Shown: positions 1-11,161, counted from the first letter of the stretch. The stretch is 64,000 nt of DNA from Schizochytrium sp. TIO01 (GCA_004764695.1 SMSO01000025.1:1597102-1661101), one strand, 5' to 3'. Numbers and translations: made by a program. Notes: generated by a model not told the origin, from the sequence alone.

Positions 1-2
1 CC

Positions 3-1235
3 AAGGCTGCCCCCGTCACTAAGCAAGCTTCTGGCGTCAAGAAGGCCGCAGTAAAGAACGCTGCAAGACCCAATCCTGCTGATCTTATGGACGATGATGA
101 CGATGTCAGCGATCTTGAGGAGAAGGACGTTGGCTCCGAGGAGGACCTCGATGATGACGACGAGGAAGTACAACCTAGAAGCAAGAAGAACAAGGAAACC
201 TCTGGTGCTCCCAAACGATACATGGTACCAAAGGTGTTCGCGCCCACGAACTTCGAAGAGGAGGAGCGCGAGGCTTTGCAAGACGAAAAGCGACGAAAGA
301 GACTTCAGCGCAAGCTGCAAAACAACCGCATGCTGCAGGAGCTGACAAGCGAGCTGACCGACCGCCCGATGGAAGAGCCATCGATCGGAGCCTCATTGGC
401 AGACCGCAAGAACCGCGAGGAGATGGCAGAACGCACCAAGTACGAAGAAGACTACTTTGTGCGCCTGCGGGAGACCAAGAAGCAGCGCAACATGCGCAGA
501 CAGCGCGAGCGCGACGCACAGGCGTTGGAGGGCAATCTTGCAGACCTCGAGGAGTTTGGAGACCTCGAGGGCCTCGTGAGCCGTATCGATCGCGACGCCT
601 CTTACCGCGTGGACGAGAAGGCACGCCGCGAGCAAGAGCTGGCTAAGTTCATGCAGAAGATCGAGCAACAGGAGCAGAGCCAGAAGAAGAAGGCCGAGAA
701 GCGGCAGACCGGAGACGAGGATCTCGCCATTCGAGACCCGATGGTCCTGCAGATGAACAAGAACAAACGCGCAGTATTCGACGAGGAGGAGGCCATGGCA
801 GAGCAGGAACTCAAGGAGAAGAAGCGCCGCCTTGCCAAGTTCAAGCGCGATGTGGAGATGGACGAAAACATTGTGGACGACGCCGAGGAGGACGATATGT
901 ACCGCATGGCCAAGGAGGAGGCACGCGAGAAGAAGCGCCAGCGCCAGGAACAGTACACCATCGAACCGCGCATGCAGTCTGCACCAGGACGCACTCTGGA
1001 CGAGGGCAAGAAACGTTTTGCTTCGCGCAAGATCATGAAGAACGAGGGTCTCCATGCTCACAAACGCGTCGAAGATCGCAACCCGCGTACACGCCGCCGC
1101 AAATTGTACGAGCGCAAGGTCAAGGCACGCAAGGGTCAGGTCCGCGATGTTCGCACCGGAGAGGCCGACAACTATGGCGGAGAAAGCTCTGGTCTGCGCA
1201 CCAACCTTGTGGCGTCCAGACGCCCAGGCAAGTAA
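3..1235 (+). CDS. UTP3: UTP3/SAS10-like small-subunit processome protein (5' partial)
   Basis: This is the C-terminal part of a Sas10/Utp3 family protein, a nucleolar component of the small-subunit processome that assembles on pre-rRNA. The reading frame is already open at base 3 and reads through an RPNPADL segment typical of the family before the first in-frame Met at base 87, so that Met is internal and the true start lies left of the window. Seen in order: an acidic Asp/Glu stretch, a long charged, probably coiled-coil middle, and the basic Sas10 C-terminal domain. That domain carries KRFASRKIMKNEGL, then RNPRTRRRKLYERK, then YGGESSGLRTN, the family signature up to the last residues. It belongs functionally with RRP12 at 19.2 kb. 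Neuroguidin/Lcp5 is related but lacks this C-terminal block. Confidence 0.9.
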   Translation, partial: KAAPVTKQASGVKKAAVKNAARPNPADLMDDDDDVSDLEEKDVGSEEDLDDDDEEVQPRSKKNKETSGAPKRYMVPKVFAPTNFEEEEREALQDEKRRKRLQRKLQNNRMLQELTSELTDRPMEEPSIGASLADRKNREEMAERTKYEEDYFVRLRETKKQRNMRRQRERDAQALEGNLADLEEFGDLEGLVSRIDRDASYRVDEKARREQELAKFMQKIEQQEQSQKKKAEKRQTGDEDLAIRDPMVLQMNKNKRAVFDEEEAMAEQELKEKKRRLAKFKRDVEMDENIVDDAEEDDMYRMAKEEAREKKRQRQEQYTIEPRMQSAPGRTLDEGKKRFASRKIMKNEGLHAHKRVEDRNPRTRRRKLYERKVKARKGQVRDVRTGEADNYGGESSGLRTNLVASRRPGK

Positions 1236-2395
1236 AATTATGTTTGTTTCTTTGCACTTTCCTTTCGTCCATATGGCCAATCATAGCTGCTGTTGCTACT
1301 ACAATGCACAGAGCAGCAGTGGAGGCTTTCTTCATTCAACCTTAATTCTTTCACACACAATAACACAATCCTTAAAGTACCAACCTCTTTTGCTATACTC
1401 TCTGGTGCCATGCCTGTTGCCTACCCCACCTATCCTTCTCTTTTGCTTGACTTGCTGTTTTGATATTACAGCACTTATCATTTCGAACCATTTCATAGGA
1501 GTATTTTGATGAAAATGAGGTTGACACTTCATAAATTACTTGAACAGTTGAATTTAATTGCAATTTTATCTGAAGGCAATGGGAATATAAGACTAGAAAA
1601 TGTGAAATCTACTTTTTTCCAGGCTCACATTCTACACACAAAATAGAAATTTCGAGCATGACATTTACTTTGGGCATCAATGAATCCCCATTTTGCTGAT
1701 CTAGAGGAAACCTGTCATCAGACTGTGCCGTATTCTGTTAGACATATGTTCGGCATAGAAATTTAGAAGATTGAATCTCTCTCAGGAAGCATAATAAAAA
1801 AGAAAAGAAAAATCATCATTGGGCAGTATAGGTACAAACAGAAATCCTAATAAAGTAAGAAGGATGCAGGAGGAAGTACATCCTTACTTAGTCAATCAAC
1901 GAATCAGTCAATCGCCCAATCATTCAATTTGCAGGATAGATAAACTGAGAATTGCGTACTACACCATTGTTGCGCACCCATCCCAAGTCTTGCAACCTTG
2001 TTATTTTTTGCTTGTTTGGTTTTGCTTTCTAGAAATTAAAGGTGGATATGGTATTCTTCTTCCTAGATTCGGGATATTTGCTCTCAACGGCCAACCAGCT
2101 GCTCGCACACAGAAACGAGACGGCTATTCAACTAAAGAGATCCTTCACACCCACCCGTCTACAAAAAAATACGCCTCCTTGTAGACGCCTCATTTACTCC
2201 ATACTTAGACGCTGTAAAAAAATTGCTTCGCGCATGCGTGCAACCGCATTAAACAAAGCGCTTCTTGTATGGAACGCTGTGAAAATAAAAGAATTGAAAT
2301 CTTCATAATGAAGTATGTCTTGAGTAAATTTCGATATCTTCAACAAACTCGACAGTTGTTCCAGTAGAATATCTCAGACAAAGCCTGCTTGCACC
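1236..2395. other. Intergenic, AT-rich, no supported gene
   Basis: This is the 3' flank shared by two genes that end towards each other (UTP3 on + and TIM22 on -). The short open frames here have ordinary AT-rich composition and no recognisable motif. It probably holds both 3' UTRs. Confidence 0.5.
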
Positions 2396-3008
2396 TTAGT
2401 GGCCCATGATGGACTCAATGGCAGCACTGAAAGCAGCAAATCCGATGCATCCAAAGCACATTCCCGGCGGGTCCCTGACTGGCTGCGAGCACGGCTCCTG
2501 AGATGCATCCAGCGGAGACACCGTTGAAGATGTCGTGTTTAGCACGGTACTTTTCAATGACGCACTCTACTGCAGAGAAAACAATGGTGACGGAGCCAAA
2601 GTTCTTACCCCAACGACGAGCGCGACGAGCAGTAGAGAACCAGCTGTCGCGGAGCTGCCACTTCATGGGCACCTTGGGCGGATCAGGCACACCTGGCATA
2701 GACACGGGGGGTGCAATGGATCCATATCCTCCAAGAACGAGACCCATGGCAGCACCCATAAGACCACCAACCAGGCCACTGCCGACAGCGCGCACGACAC
2801 ACGCCTCAGTGAAAACCATGGGATCCTGGTTCTGCATCATGAGCTGCCGGTTGAGGTTCGCCGCCAACGCGCCTGAGAGGCCGCCCTCAGCCTCAAGCTG
2901 AGCGTTGACACCTTGCTGTTGTTGCTGAAAGGCCTGCTGCTGCGAGCCGACAGTCGCAGCGCTGGCAAAGGCGCCAAAAGGCATACCGCCACCGCCCATG
3001 GAGGCCAT
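2396..3008 (-). CDS. TIM22: TIM22 mitochondrial inner-membrane translocase subunit, with apparent frameshift
   Basis: This is the channel subunit of the TIM22 carrier translocase, which inserts multi-pass proteins into the mitochondrial inner membrane. The N-terminus is Gly-, Ala- and Gln-rich. Four Tim17/22/23-type segments follow, with GSGLVGGLMGAAMGLVLGG in the first and a later GVSAGCISGAVLAASQGPA segment. The Met at 3008 starts a typical Gly-rich leader. The uninterrupted frame ends at 2415 in a non-family tail of His, Cys and Gln residues. Dropping one base from the GGG at about 2463-2465 restores a tail containing GFAAFSAAIESIMGH, a normal TIM22 end, with a stop at 2396-2398. I give the corrected extent. 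This is a sequencing error, a rare real mutation or, less likely, recoding. Confidence 0.85.
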
Positions 3009-4209
3009 GGCGCAGAAATCTCAAATCTCCGGCACGCAAACACAGGTACGCACGCAGCAAGCAAATGAGAGGGAGCGAAGGAGGAGCAGGTGCACCAGGA
3101 AATCAACTACTCAAGGGCTCGACTCGATCGATGCCTTTCGCGGAAAGGTCTGTCTCAAGGTTTGCGTGCTCTTCGTCTACTCCCTTCCTAGTATATACAT
3201 TACAGTCGACACCTCAAAGAAAATGAGATGGATGAAAGGCAGGCAGCTGGTATGGTCTGCGCAACACAAAACGAATCTAAAATGGGTTTCCCATACCGCG
3301 GCAACGATGCGGTCACGGGATCATTCATGTGCCTACTTAGGTAGTGAAGATAGCTAGCATACAATCAGGTAGCCTGGGAAGTAAGTTAGGTACTGCAGCT
3401 TAGGCTCTCGAAGCTTGCCCTCTTGAGTTTTGCACTATCAGTGCCACTTCAAGAGCCATGATTGATGGGTGCTTGCTTGGCTGATCAATGATCTTCCTGT
3501 CAGGCTCTTGGAGTTTATTTAAGGGAATCCTTTCCCTTTTTTTAATCTCGTCTTTTTCATCTTTTTAGCCATTCTTGTTACTATTGTTAGGCCCAATTGA
3601 TTTTTTAATTATTATTATCATAATTATTATTAAAATGTTTTGTTCATTTTGCTGCTGCTGTTGATGTTGTTGTTGCTATTGTTGTTTTATTTTAAAACTA
3701 AGATTATTGTGTTTCTTATGGTGACTTTTAGTTTCTTTTGGATTGAAAACGATGAATCACGATCATGATTGGGAAAACAAAACATGGTGGTATAATAAAT
3801 AGAAGAGCGAGCTCGGCAAGCAGAGCCTGAGGCTCGAACAAGCAAACTTGGTTGAGAGGAAGGCAGCCGGAGGGGGACCTCTTGCGTGGTCCAATCCGTG
3901 CAGGCTGCGGAGAGGATTTTGGAGAGACTGAAGATCCTCACAGGCGAATATCTGAGCGTGCGTGAGTGCGTGCGTGCGTGCGTGCGTTGATCTACTTGTC
4001 CATTCGATCGACCGTCGATCGACCCATCCATCCCATACGACCACGGTGGCCTTGGTCGGTATATTGATTGGAGATCGCCAGATAAAGACTATAGGATCGT
4101 CTGGCTGAAGTTAGATTGGTCTTGGATATAGCAAAAGACACCGCCTACGTCTCTTTTCGCTTAAAGTTAGCATTTGATTAATATAGATTGAAAGCGTGCA
4201 CTTAGGACT
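3009..4209. other. Divergent promoter region between TIM22 and an unknown gene
   Basis: The genes on both sides point away from this gap, so it carries both promoters and 5' UTRs. It contains AGGTAG motifs at 3339 and 3367, a T/A-rich low-complexity segment at 3540-3700, and a GTGC tetranucleotide run at 3966-3987. The small open frames over the repeat (Thr-His-Ala-Arg repeats on the minus strand) are translation of the microsatellite. Confidence 0.5.
3966..3987. repeat. (GTGC)n microsatellite
   Basis: About five copies of a GTGC unit lie upstream of the gene starting at 4210. Confidence 0.9.
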
Positions 4210-5544
4210 ATGATGTCACCTACGAAGACAAAGCGGCCCAAGAACCCTGCTTCGCTCGCACAACCCATAAATTCGGGACCAGGAGCCCGGTTAGCCAGTC
4301 GTAGATTCCTTCAGACCGAAGATGGAAAACCAGGTGCATCGAACAGCATGAGCCCTAGCATAGCTAACTCCATGAGAAACCTTGATATTGGTGCTACTGG
4401 TGCTATGAAATCACCGTCAACTTCAACACCCAAGTCCATCACCGAAAAAGTATTTGGCACCAGCAAAAAGAAGAAGAAAGGAGATATCCTGGAACCGGAG
4501 GAAGTCCTTTCCCACCCAGGCCGTCTCAAAGTAGATGTACCTGATAGTATCCTGCTTATGGCATTCTCACTTGATGCCATTCATCGAAAGGATGAGTCTT
4601 CAAGCTCGCGTCCTGTCATAATCTCTTGCCTTGAGGCAGAACACCCAGAGCAAAACTGGAACTACAATCTCTTCCAGACGCAAGCCCCGCTCAAATTCGT
4701 AGAGGCTACAGGAAAAACTGCAACATGGAAACCTCCCACGCTCCTTACAGCTGGAACTTGGCTCGGCAACGAGGAGGCCACAACTGCAAGAAGAGACAAG
4801 AAAGCTTTCATGAGCTGGACTGGAGTTCTCGATCGTGTTGAGTTGGTGAATATCCTTAAGCGCTGTGTCAACTGTCACGGCCAGGAATTACAAGAACGCG
4901 AAATCGAATATGGTGTCAAAATGTATGAAGCTCTAGAGCAATCCATGCAACGTGAGCTCTGGGACTCCAGCTATCGATGTGCTATCGACCTTGTCTGGCG
5001 CTTTCCGAATTTTGCGCTAGCATACTTCAAAGCTGGACTTTGCCTCGCTCTGAAAACCCGGAGCCGCTCTCCCACGAAACGCAGCAATACCCGTGATGTC
5101 AATGGAGATTCCTCCCCTAGTTCTCCTTCAAAGAGCAAAGCGCCCAATGGACCCAGCTCAGCATCAGTTGCAGAAAGATTTACATCAGGCATTGATCAAG
5201 CGTATGGTGGCTTCAATAATATTGTCAAATCATTGGATCCTACGCAGGTATTCCAAAATGACGGGGTTGATAATCCTGAACAGTGGGATTCTGTCCAAAC
5301 TCCAACTACGCCCCCACTTGTTGGTCTTTCACCAGCAATCTTGGAAGAGATCTCCCACTTTTGGCGATGTGCAACGCTTATTGAGCCACAGAACTGCCAT
5401 CTGAATGGTCTCATTGACTTGTCTTTACGATTGTGCACAAACCTTTTTGTCTCGCGAATCCATATGTACAGAGACCCTGGCCTCTTCCCACGCTCGCTTG
5501 GCGATGCTGTAGCATTTGCTGTGCTTGAGAACGCATCACGGTGA
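4210..5544 (+). CDS. Unknown protein, 444 residues, helical repeat-like centre
   Basis: I do not recognise a family. The first roughly 110 residues are basic, Ser/Pro/Lys-rich and look disordered, with a Lys-rich patch near residue 87. Residues about 110-290 look folded, with a conserved-looking core (VPDSILLMAFSLDAIHR; LDRVELVNILKRCVNCHGQ). Around residues 255-280 there is a TPR-like pattern (CAIDLVWRFPNFALAYFKAG). A Ser/Pro linker follows, then a C-terminal folded piece with a second Cys/Leu-rich helix. No signal peptide or membrane segment is visible. The start is the first of two adjacent ATGs after a stop-rich leader. Codon use matches its neighbours, so a real gene is likely. A scaffolding role is only a guess. 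Confidence 0.65.
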   Translation: MMSPTKTKRPKNPASLAQPINSGPGARLASRRFLQTEDGKPGASNSMSPSIANSMRNLDIGATGAMKSPSTSTPKSITEKVFGTSKKKKKGDILEPEEVLSHPGRLKVDVPDSILLMAFSLDAIHRKDESSSSRPVIISCLEAEHPEQNWNYNLFQTQAPLKFVEATGKTATWKPPTLLTAGTWLGNEEATTARRDKKAFMSWTGVLDRVELVNILKRCVNCHGQELQEREIEYGVKMYEALEQSMQRELWDSSYRCAIDLVWRFPNFALAYFKAGLCLALKTRSRSPTKRSNTRDVNGDSSPSSPSKSKAPNGPSSASVAERFTSGIDQAYGGFNNIVKSLDPTQVFQNDGVDNPEQWDSVQTPTTPPLVGLSPAILEEISHFWRCATLIEPQNCHLNGLIDLSLRLCTNLFVSRIHMYRDPGLFPRSLGDAVAFAVLENASR

Positions 5545-5923
5545 TAATCTTACTCGGTATTATTAGACCTTTCTTGTAAAATCAAAAGCCAGTTTCTCTC
5601 CTTTGTGAACATTTCATGTCATTTCTTGCAATAGTTTTGTATTCTACTAAATACCAACATCATGAAATTGTTAGACTGCTCTCGGAGGAGTTACAGGCTG
5701 CTACAAGACAAACGTATTCCTCATGCATTCCTCTGGATCGTGTTCGGTCTGGCTGGGTCAATAAATAAGGATCATGGAAACAAAAATTACAATTGTGATC
5801 GTCAACTAGATAAAATTATATTTTAAAAATGAAACTAATTTGAGAAAGTATAATATATATATTCCTTTAGGTTTTTCTGTAGATTAACTTTGAATATGCA
5901 CAAGCACACAACAAGGAAATACC
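5545..5923. other. Convergent 3' flank, AT-rich
   Basis: This short stretch lies between two stops facing each other. It is strongly A/T-rich around 5800-5870 and probably holds both polyadenylation regions. No gene is seen. Confidence 0.5.
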
Positions 5924-8900
5924 TTACTCTTCCTCCTCAGCTTCTGCAGCAGCCGCTGCCGCTGCCGCTGCTGCTGCCGCAGCAGCCTCAGCTTCTGCGT
6001 CATATTCCTGCAACATGAGGACATGTTTGAGCAAGTACTCATACCATTGGTCCTTTGTAACTAGAGGTCCCTGAAGCTGCTCTCTTGGGTCATTTTCAAT
6101 CTTCCACTCGGACATCTTTTCCACAACGTCTTCCAAAGTTGTACAGTTGTCTTCATCAAGGCAGAATTGATCCCAGTACTGTTCACAAGCTTGCACTGCT
6201 GAGCGAGCCGGGCGGTATCTATCAAGAACATCCTGAAGAAGTGCCTCGGGCGAACCATCACCCGGAGCCCAAGTATCAATACGACGTTGCTCACGCTCTC
6301 GTTGTGCCAGATTCTGAATATGCGAGCGAGCTGCTAAGACAAGGTCCTCAGCATCCATAGATGTACTCAAACGAATGGTCTTATCCATCGCTGCCATAAG
6401 CTCTGCCACTGAGGTCAGAGAACGAGGACTGTCCGTTTCAGCGTTGTCGAGGTATACGCATGAACGGATGGGACCAACTCGCTTTTCAAGTGCGAAGAGC
6501 TGGTCATGCACAAACGGAAATCCAGAACCTGTTGCTGATGGGTACCCGTGCAGAAGAAATTCCTTAGCTCCCGTCATGGCCTTAGCATTAATGTCGATTT
6601 GAATGAGAGAAATCACGTCATCTAGTGGTAGTGCCTGGCCAGTGCGCTCAGCTTTGCCTAGGCGTTGACCACATGGGGTTCCACGAGCGATCTCTGCCCG
6701 AACAAGCTCGGTTACGCGGATTGGGACAATATCCAGAGACTTGGACATCTCTGTAGCGACACTGCGAGCAGGCTCTGCAGTTGCAGAGTGGCTTACGAGC
6801 AAATGCAAACCAACCATGAACGGATGACGCAGGGAATACAAAGTTCATCATGATTAGTGGATGAACAATCCACCGTATAGTGTGCGATAGGGGCAAGCTT
6901 TTCACGAAGTGCCTCGAGCTGTGCAACCTTTGCTGAAGCAGCTTCTTCGGCTTCCTCTGCAGCCTCGGGCTCGGACGCCGCCGCAGCAGCGTCTTCATCA
7001 CCAGCAGCACGTGCGGCTGCGGCCTCAGCTGCGCGATCGGCAACACGCTGCTGCAAAAATCGATTCTTAGCCACCAACACATTTGTGCATTCCAAAACAA
7101 TGACACGGCAATTTGGCAAAAGCTTGAGAAGATTAGGTTTGGGGTCTTCGTAAACAGCCAAGATTCCACGCGCTCCGCAGGAACGCGCAGCACGTAGAAT
7201 CATGTATCGCCTTGCGGCATAGAGATCCTTCTCAAGTTCTGCACGATCAGCATCTATGTCGTCATGAACCACGTCGCGAGAATTTTTGGCTTCGATGTAA
7301 GCCTGAGCTTCCCAAGTACCTGCACATTTGGCCAGGGAAGAAAATGCTGCATTCACGTCAAACAAATAGTAGCCAAACTCTTTTGCCACCTGCTTGAGGA
7401 ACTGCATTTTCGCCTGTGGGCCATAGGCACCTGATCCAGCTATCACAACAATCTCCGGACCAGCACGCAAATGATCACGGTGACGCAAGCGTCCCTCAAA
7501 AGCTAGCTGATCAACTAATTGAGATGACGCATCCCGGTCTGCCAAAGCTGCCAAAGGTTTACCGAATTGCTCAAAAAGATCATGAGCGGCATCCTCAGGA
7601 AAGTTCTTCACAAAGAATGTGTCGAAGCCTGGGGATCCCACAAAGATTCGCTTTACGTCGGAGACTCCATCCGGCGCAGAGTAAAACATGTCAGAGTCAA
7701 TTGAAGATGTATCAAGCATGTATCCCGGACGCGCATCATCATGAACATGGTGAATAATATCACGACGTGTCAGCCCGGCAATATCGAAGGTACGAGCGCG
7801 GCCCATAATTGACATGTAATTAAACACCTCTCCAGATTCGAAAGAGCCTGGCTTCGTAGAGTTGTAGACACGCAAGATGTGGTCGACAGCTCCGAGTTGA
7901 GTTTCGTACGCTGCAAGATCCTTCAAAGTCTTGGGGAAGCCAACCACAAGAAATGGGACAGAAGTGTGGTACTTGTGCATCACCTTGCGGAGCAATTGAA
8001 TCTTGAGTTCCGTAGGCACTTGCTGACGACGCTGCAAGATATTTTTTAGATTCTGTCCAAGCTTGGTGCCAGTCTGCGCTTCCTGACGTACCAAGTCCGG
8101 CACAATAAGAGGCGTGTATCCATCATGACCAAGGGGATCAACGTTATGGCAAATAGCCTGAACTGCATTTTTGGCACTGGTCGATGCATCAAGCAACACC
8201 ACACGGGGCAGCATGGTAAGAAGAGCTCGCTCAAATACATGGGTAGCAGGCTCGCCATCGTGAGGTTTGACGCTTCTCAACTTGCCGAGACGAGCAAAGT
8301 GCTCTACAACCGGGAGCGAGCGTTCCATGAAGGTATTAATACGCTTTTCCACTGTCTCAGGAGTATCATCATGACGCTTGCGCTTTGACAGACGATCCCG
8401 AATTAGGTCTGCATCACAATCCATGTAAAGTGCATATGTGCAGGGAGCGATGTTTTCTTCAAATTCGGCAACTTGACTCATCTCACGAGGAAAACCATCA
8501 ATTAGGAAACGACGAGCTCCGCTGTGCTGCTCGACAGCCTTCTTCAGTAAGCGAACCGTGGTAGCATTGTCAACCAAGCCTCCGGCCTTCATGATTTCTA
8601 AAATACGAGCACCATCTTCAGTACCCATTTCAACTTCATTACGGAGCAAGTCGCCAGTACTGAGGTGAACAAATCCAAGTAACTCCTTGAGGCGAACACA
8701 GACAGTTCCCTTTCCAGATCCAGGTCCACCAAGGACAAAGACGATTTCAGGCTTGCTGCTGCCCTTCATGATTGGCGCAACCTCTTCTTCAGTATCTGTT
8801 TCCATTGGCACAACTGGTGCTCTGTTTTCAAATTTAATTGGTCTACGGAATCCAGAGCTATCTTCGATTGAACTCGCCTGGCGCGCAGCATTGGCAGCCG

Positions 8901-10362
8901 CAGCACGCTGTTTGCGGGCTTCGAGCCATGCCATATCCTTGCTAGCAGCATCACGGTCAGGATTATTCTGTAGGAGCCACTCGCCAAGGAAGCGTACTGC
9001 GTCGAGTCCTGCAGGCTTGACTTTACAGAGTTCGCTCAAGCCAGATACTAAGAGCGATTGTACAAGCTGGGCCTCAGATCCTTCACTACTACGAGTAACA
9101 GATTTGCGGATAAACTGTTTCGCGTTGCTGCTATCAACCTGGGGCAGACGCTCCAATTGTGGAAATACGTGGCAAATATCAGTAGAGATGTAAAGGTCAA
9201 GGCCTGTGTTTGCTTGAAGCATACGGCAGGTTTCATGAGCACCTGCTTTGGCTACGACATAAGCAGCGGCAAATTCAGAATGATGACCAACAGACATGAA
9301 GTCCTTTGTTACCACCTGTTTGCGAGCAAGGAACTCGAAGCCATACTGACGCATGGTATGTTCTGCTGCATCGTTCTGCATATTGTCAAGACAGACAACT
9401 AAGAGACGCTCGACTTCAAGCCCTCTGGAACTAAAAATGAACTCAGCATCTTCTTTTGCAACACTGCTTGTGGGTGAGGCATAAATCATGTTGTGACCCG
9501 GTGCATAGCGGAGGGCTAGGTTTTTAACAGATCCAAACCCTTCGTAAGCTCGTACGAGTACCTCTTCTCCAGCTCTAGATTCGAGACCAAGCCGAGCGAG
9601 TTCTTCGTCACTTCCAGCAACAGTCCACGGTTGCTCCGCAACAACTACAAGGTCACGACTAGTCACGGGAGGTGCAGTCTGCCCAGGACCGTCAAAAATC
9701 CCTATTGTGCGTTGCCAAATACCTGCTTCCTGACCAGGGAAAAAGAAGGCAACTTCGCGAGCAGCTGCGGACAGAGATGCAGAACAGAGAATTCCACGAC
9801 GAGCACGCCCAAGAGTACCGAGAGCACCACGGAGGCTCCACTTTGAGACTTCAGTACCATATTTGCGCATATCTTCCTCACGAGCCATCTCTGGAAGATC
9901 GGGGCCGGCAAGCTGCAAGAGTTTCTCAACAGCGTTTTCGCCAGCAACACGGACGATGGTGATAGGCCCGCTTAGAATGTGCTTTGCGAGCGCACTAGCA
10001 GCGTCTGCATCACTTTCGTGCAGGCCAGCAAACGCATTTGCAAGTTCTGTGTTGAGAAGAGCGCGCTCTTTTTGTAAAATCCTCAGACCAGCAGCTTCGA
10101 TACGAGCAATGGCTATTTCTGCTTTGTCTGCTGCCATTTCCTTTCGAACTAGCTTATTATCATTGGCGGTGGCATCTTCACCCTCTTCCTCGCCTTTGCC
10201 TTCTTCAGCACTTTCCTCTGACTCGTCATTGTTCTTCTCCAGTGCGTCAGCAGCATCGAATTCCACAATCCACCGACGACCCGTAACACATGGCGTAAGC
10301 ACACAAAGGGTTTCCTCCTCGTTTGCCGCCAGGAGTACTGCTGGCTCGGCCGGGGTGGCCAT
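5924..10362 (-). CDS. Giant NDK-like / adenylate kinase multidomain protein (one apparent frame break)
   Basis: This protein of about 1479 residues joins nucleoside-diphosphate-kinase-like and adenylate-kinase-like modules. An N-terminal NDK-like fold (SGPITIVRVAGENAVEKL, later AAAREVAFFFPGQ) has lost the catalytic His: the usual NAVHGSD position reads RGILCSAS. A second degenerate unit follows. At about residue 545 there is one complete adenylate/UMP-CMP kinase with P-loop GGPGSGKGT, an STGDLLR segment and FLIDGFPRE. Then come at least three decayed kinase-like domains, including one with a GDP/P-loop-like GSGAYGP. The tail is a poly-Ala/Glu run. The frame entering from 10362 ends at 6793, and the remainder runs in another frame to 5924. 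One base is missing somewhere in 6793-6844, likely at a TTT. The first in-frame codon upstream is GTG, so I start at ATG 10362. Proteins of this type are often flagellar, but that role is inferred. Confidence 0.8.
5936..5998. repeat. GCN-type trinucleotide repeat coding poly-Ala
   Basis: An imperfect triplet repeat encodes an alanine run flanked by Glu in the C-terminus of the kinase protein. It is a likely length-variable site. Confidence 0.8.
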
Positions 10363-11050
10363 GATGTCAACAGGCTTCACTGGCTACGTATTTGATTATC
10401 TCACTCTCCAAACTGGAGTAGCTACGGCAAGGCTGCCGCAGATTTTCAACTTGCGCTTACACCTGCATACACACGCACGCCCTTCTGAGCGTGCAGCCGT
10501 GTGTAAGCAAAAGCTTCAATAGGAGACTACCTGATAAGTAGCGTTTCCAGAGACTCTTTTCAATACCTTTAGTACCTCCACCTTCTCCCTATACTTCCAT
10601 TAAAAGGAGACGCTGATTTTGACAGTGAACGAATGCTCGAAAGAATAAGTAAGTCGCTGTTAGTCACTCAACAGTCTTTTCCTCTTTCCTCTATCAAATC
10701 AACCCAATATGCCTAGTTCTCTTGCATGCTAGAGTTATCTTTTTCTATCAGTTGAGCTGTCGTGTCTTTTCCTCGCGCCTTACTCTCGCACAGAAAGGTA
10801 AATAATTAGGACAGGTTCCAAGCAAAGTGCTCCTCGCCAACGGACAAGTGGCCATCCTATATCTTAGAACCATCTGGTACACGCCTCATAGGTAGCTAGC
10901 TAAGTACCTTTACATGCTACTGCTAATCTGTCTATAAAGAAAGAGAGTAAAAATAAAAACAGGTGCAATAAATAAATAATAAACGAAAAGGAGGAAGGAT
11001 GATGAGATAGATAGGTCACTTTCCAAGGGTAAAAAGCTAAAAAAGAAATG
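10363..11050. other. 5' flank of the kinase gene, no other gene seen
   Basis: This AT-rich DNA upstream of the minus-strand kinase gene should carry its promoter. It contains an AGGTAG-GCTAGC motif cluster at 10890-10900. No coding sequence is recognised. Confidence 0.5.
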
Positions 11051-11161
11051 TACAATGAGCGAGACTCGAACTCGCGCGCTTTCGCATTTGGGTGCTACGC
11101 GCAGATCTTAGGTAGAACTGCGCACCTAAACCAAACCCCTTAACCGCTCGGGCATCATTGC
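11051..11161 (-). tRNA. tRNA-Leu(UAG) with an intron of about 31 nt
   Basis: On the minus strand the 7-bp acceptor stem GCAATGA pairs with TCATTGT (one G-U). It is followed by TG, a D-arm CCCGAGCGGTTAAGGG with the internal A-box, an anticodon stem TTTGG/CCAAA, a loop with anticodon TAG, a class II variable arm of 11 nt, and a T-arm GCGAG-TTCGAGT-CTCGC (B-box). The anticodon-loop G37 is followed by an insert before the CCAAA strand, the canonical tRNA intron position. Inside it GCGCAG pairs with CTGCGC, and CCTAAG can pair with the anticodon region TTTAGG. The discriminator is A and CCA is not encoded. The long variable arm fits leucine. Confidence 0.93.

Noticed and set aside
393-1280. Long minus-strand open frame over UTP3
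   Set aside because: It is the antisense shadow of the Lys/Glu-rich coding region, Leu/Ala-rich with no domain.
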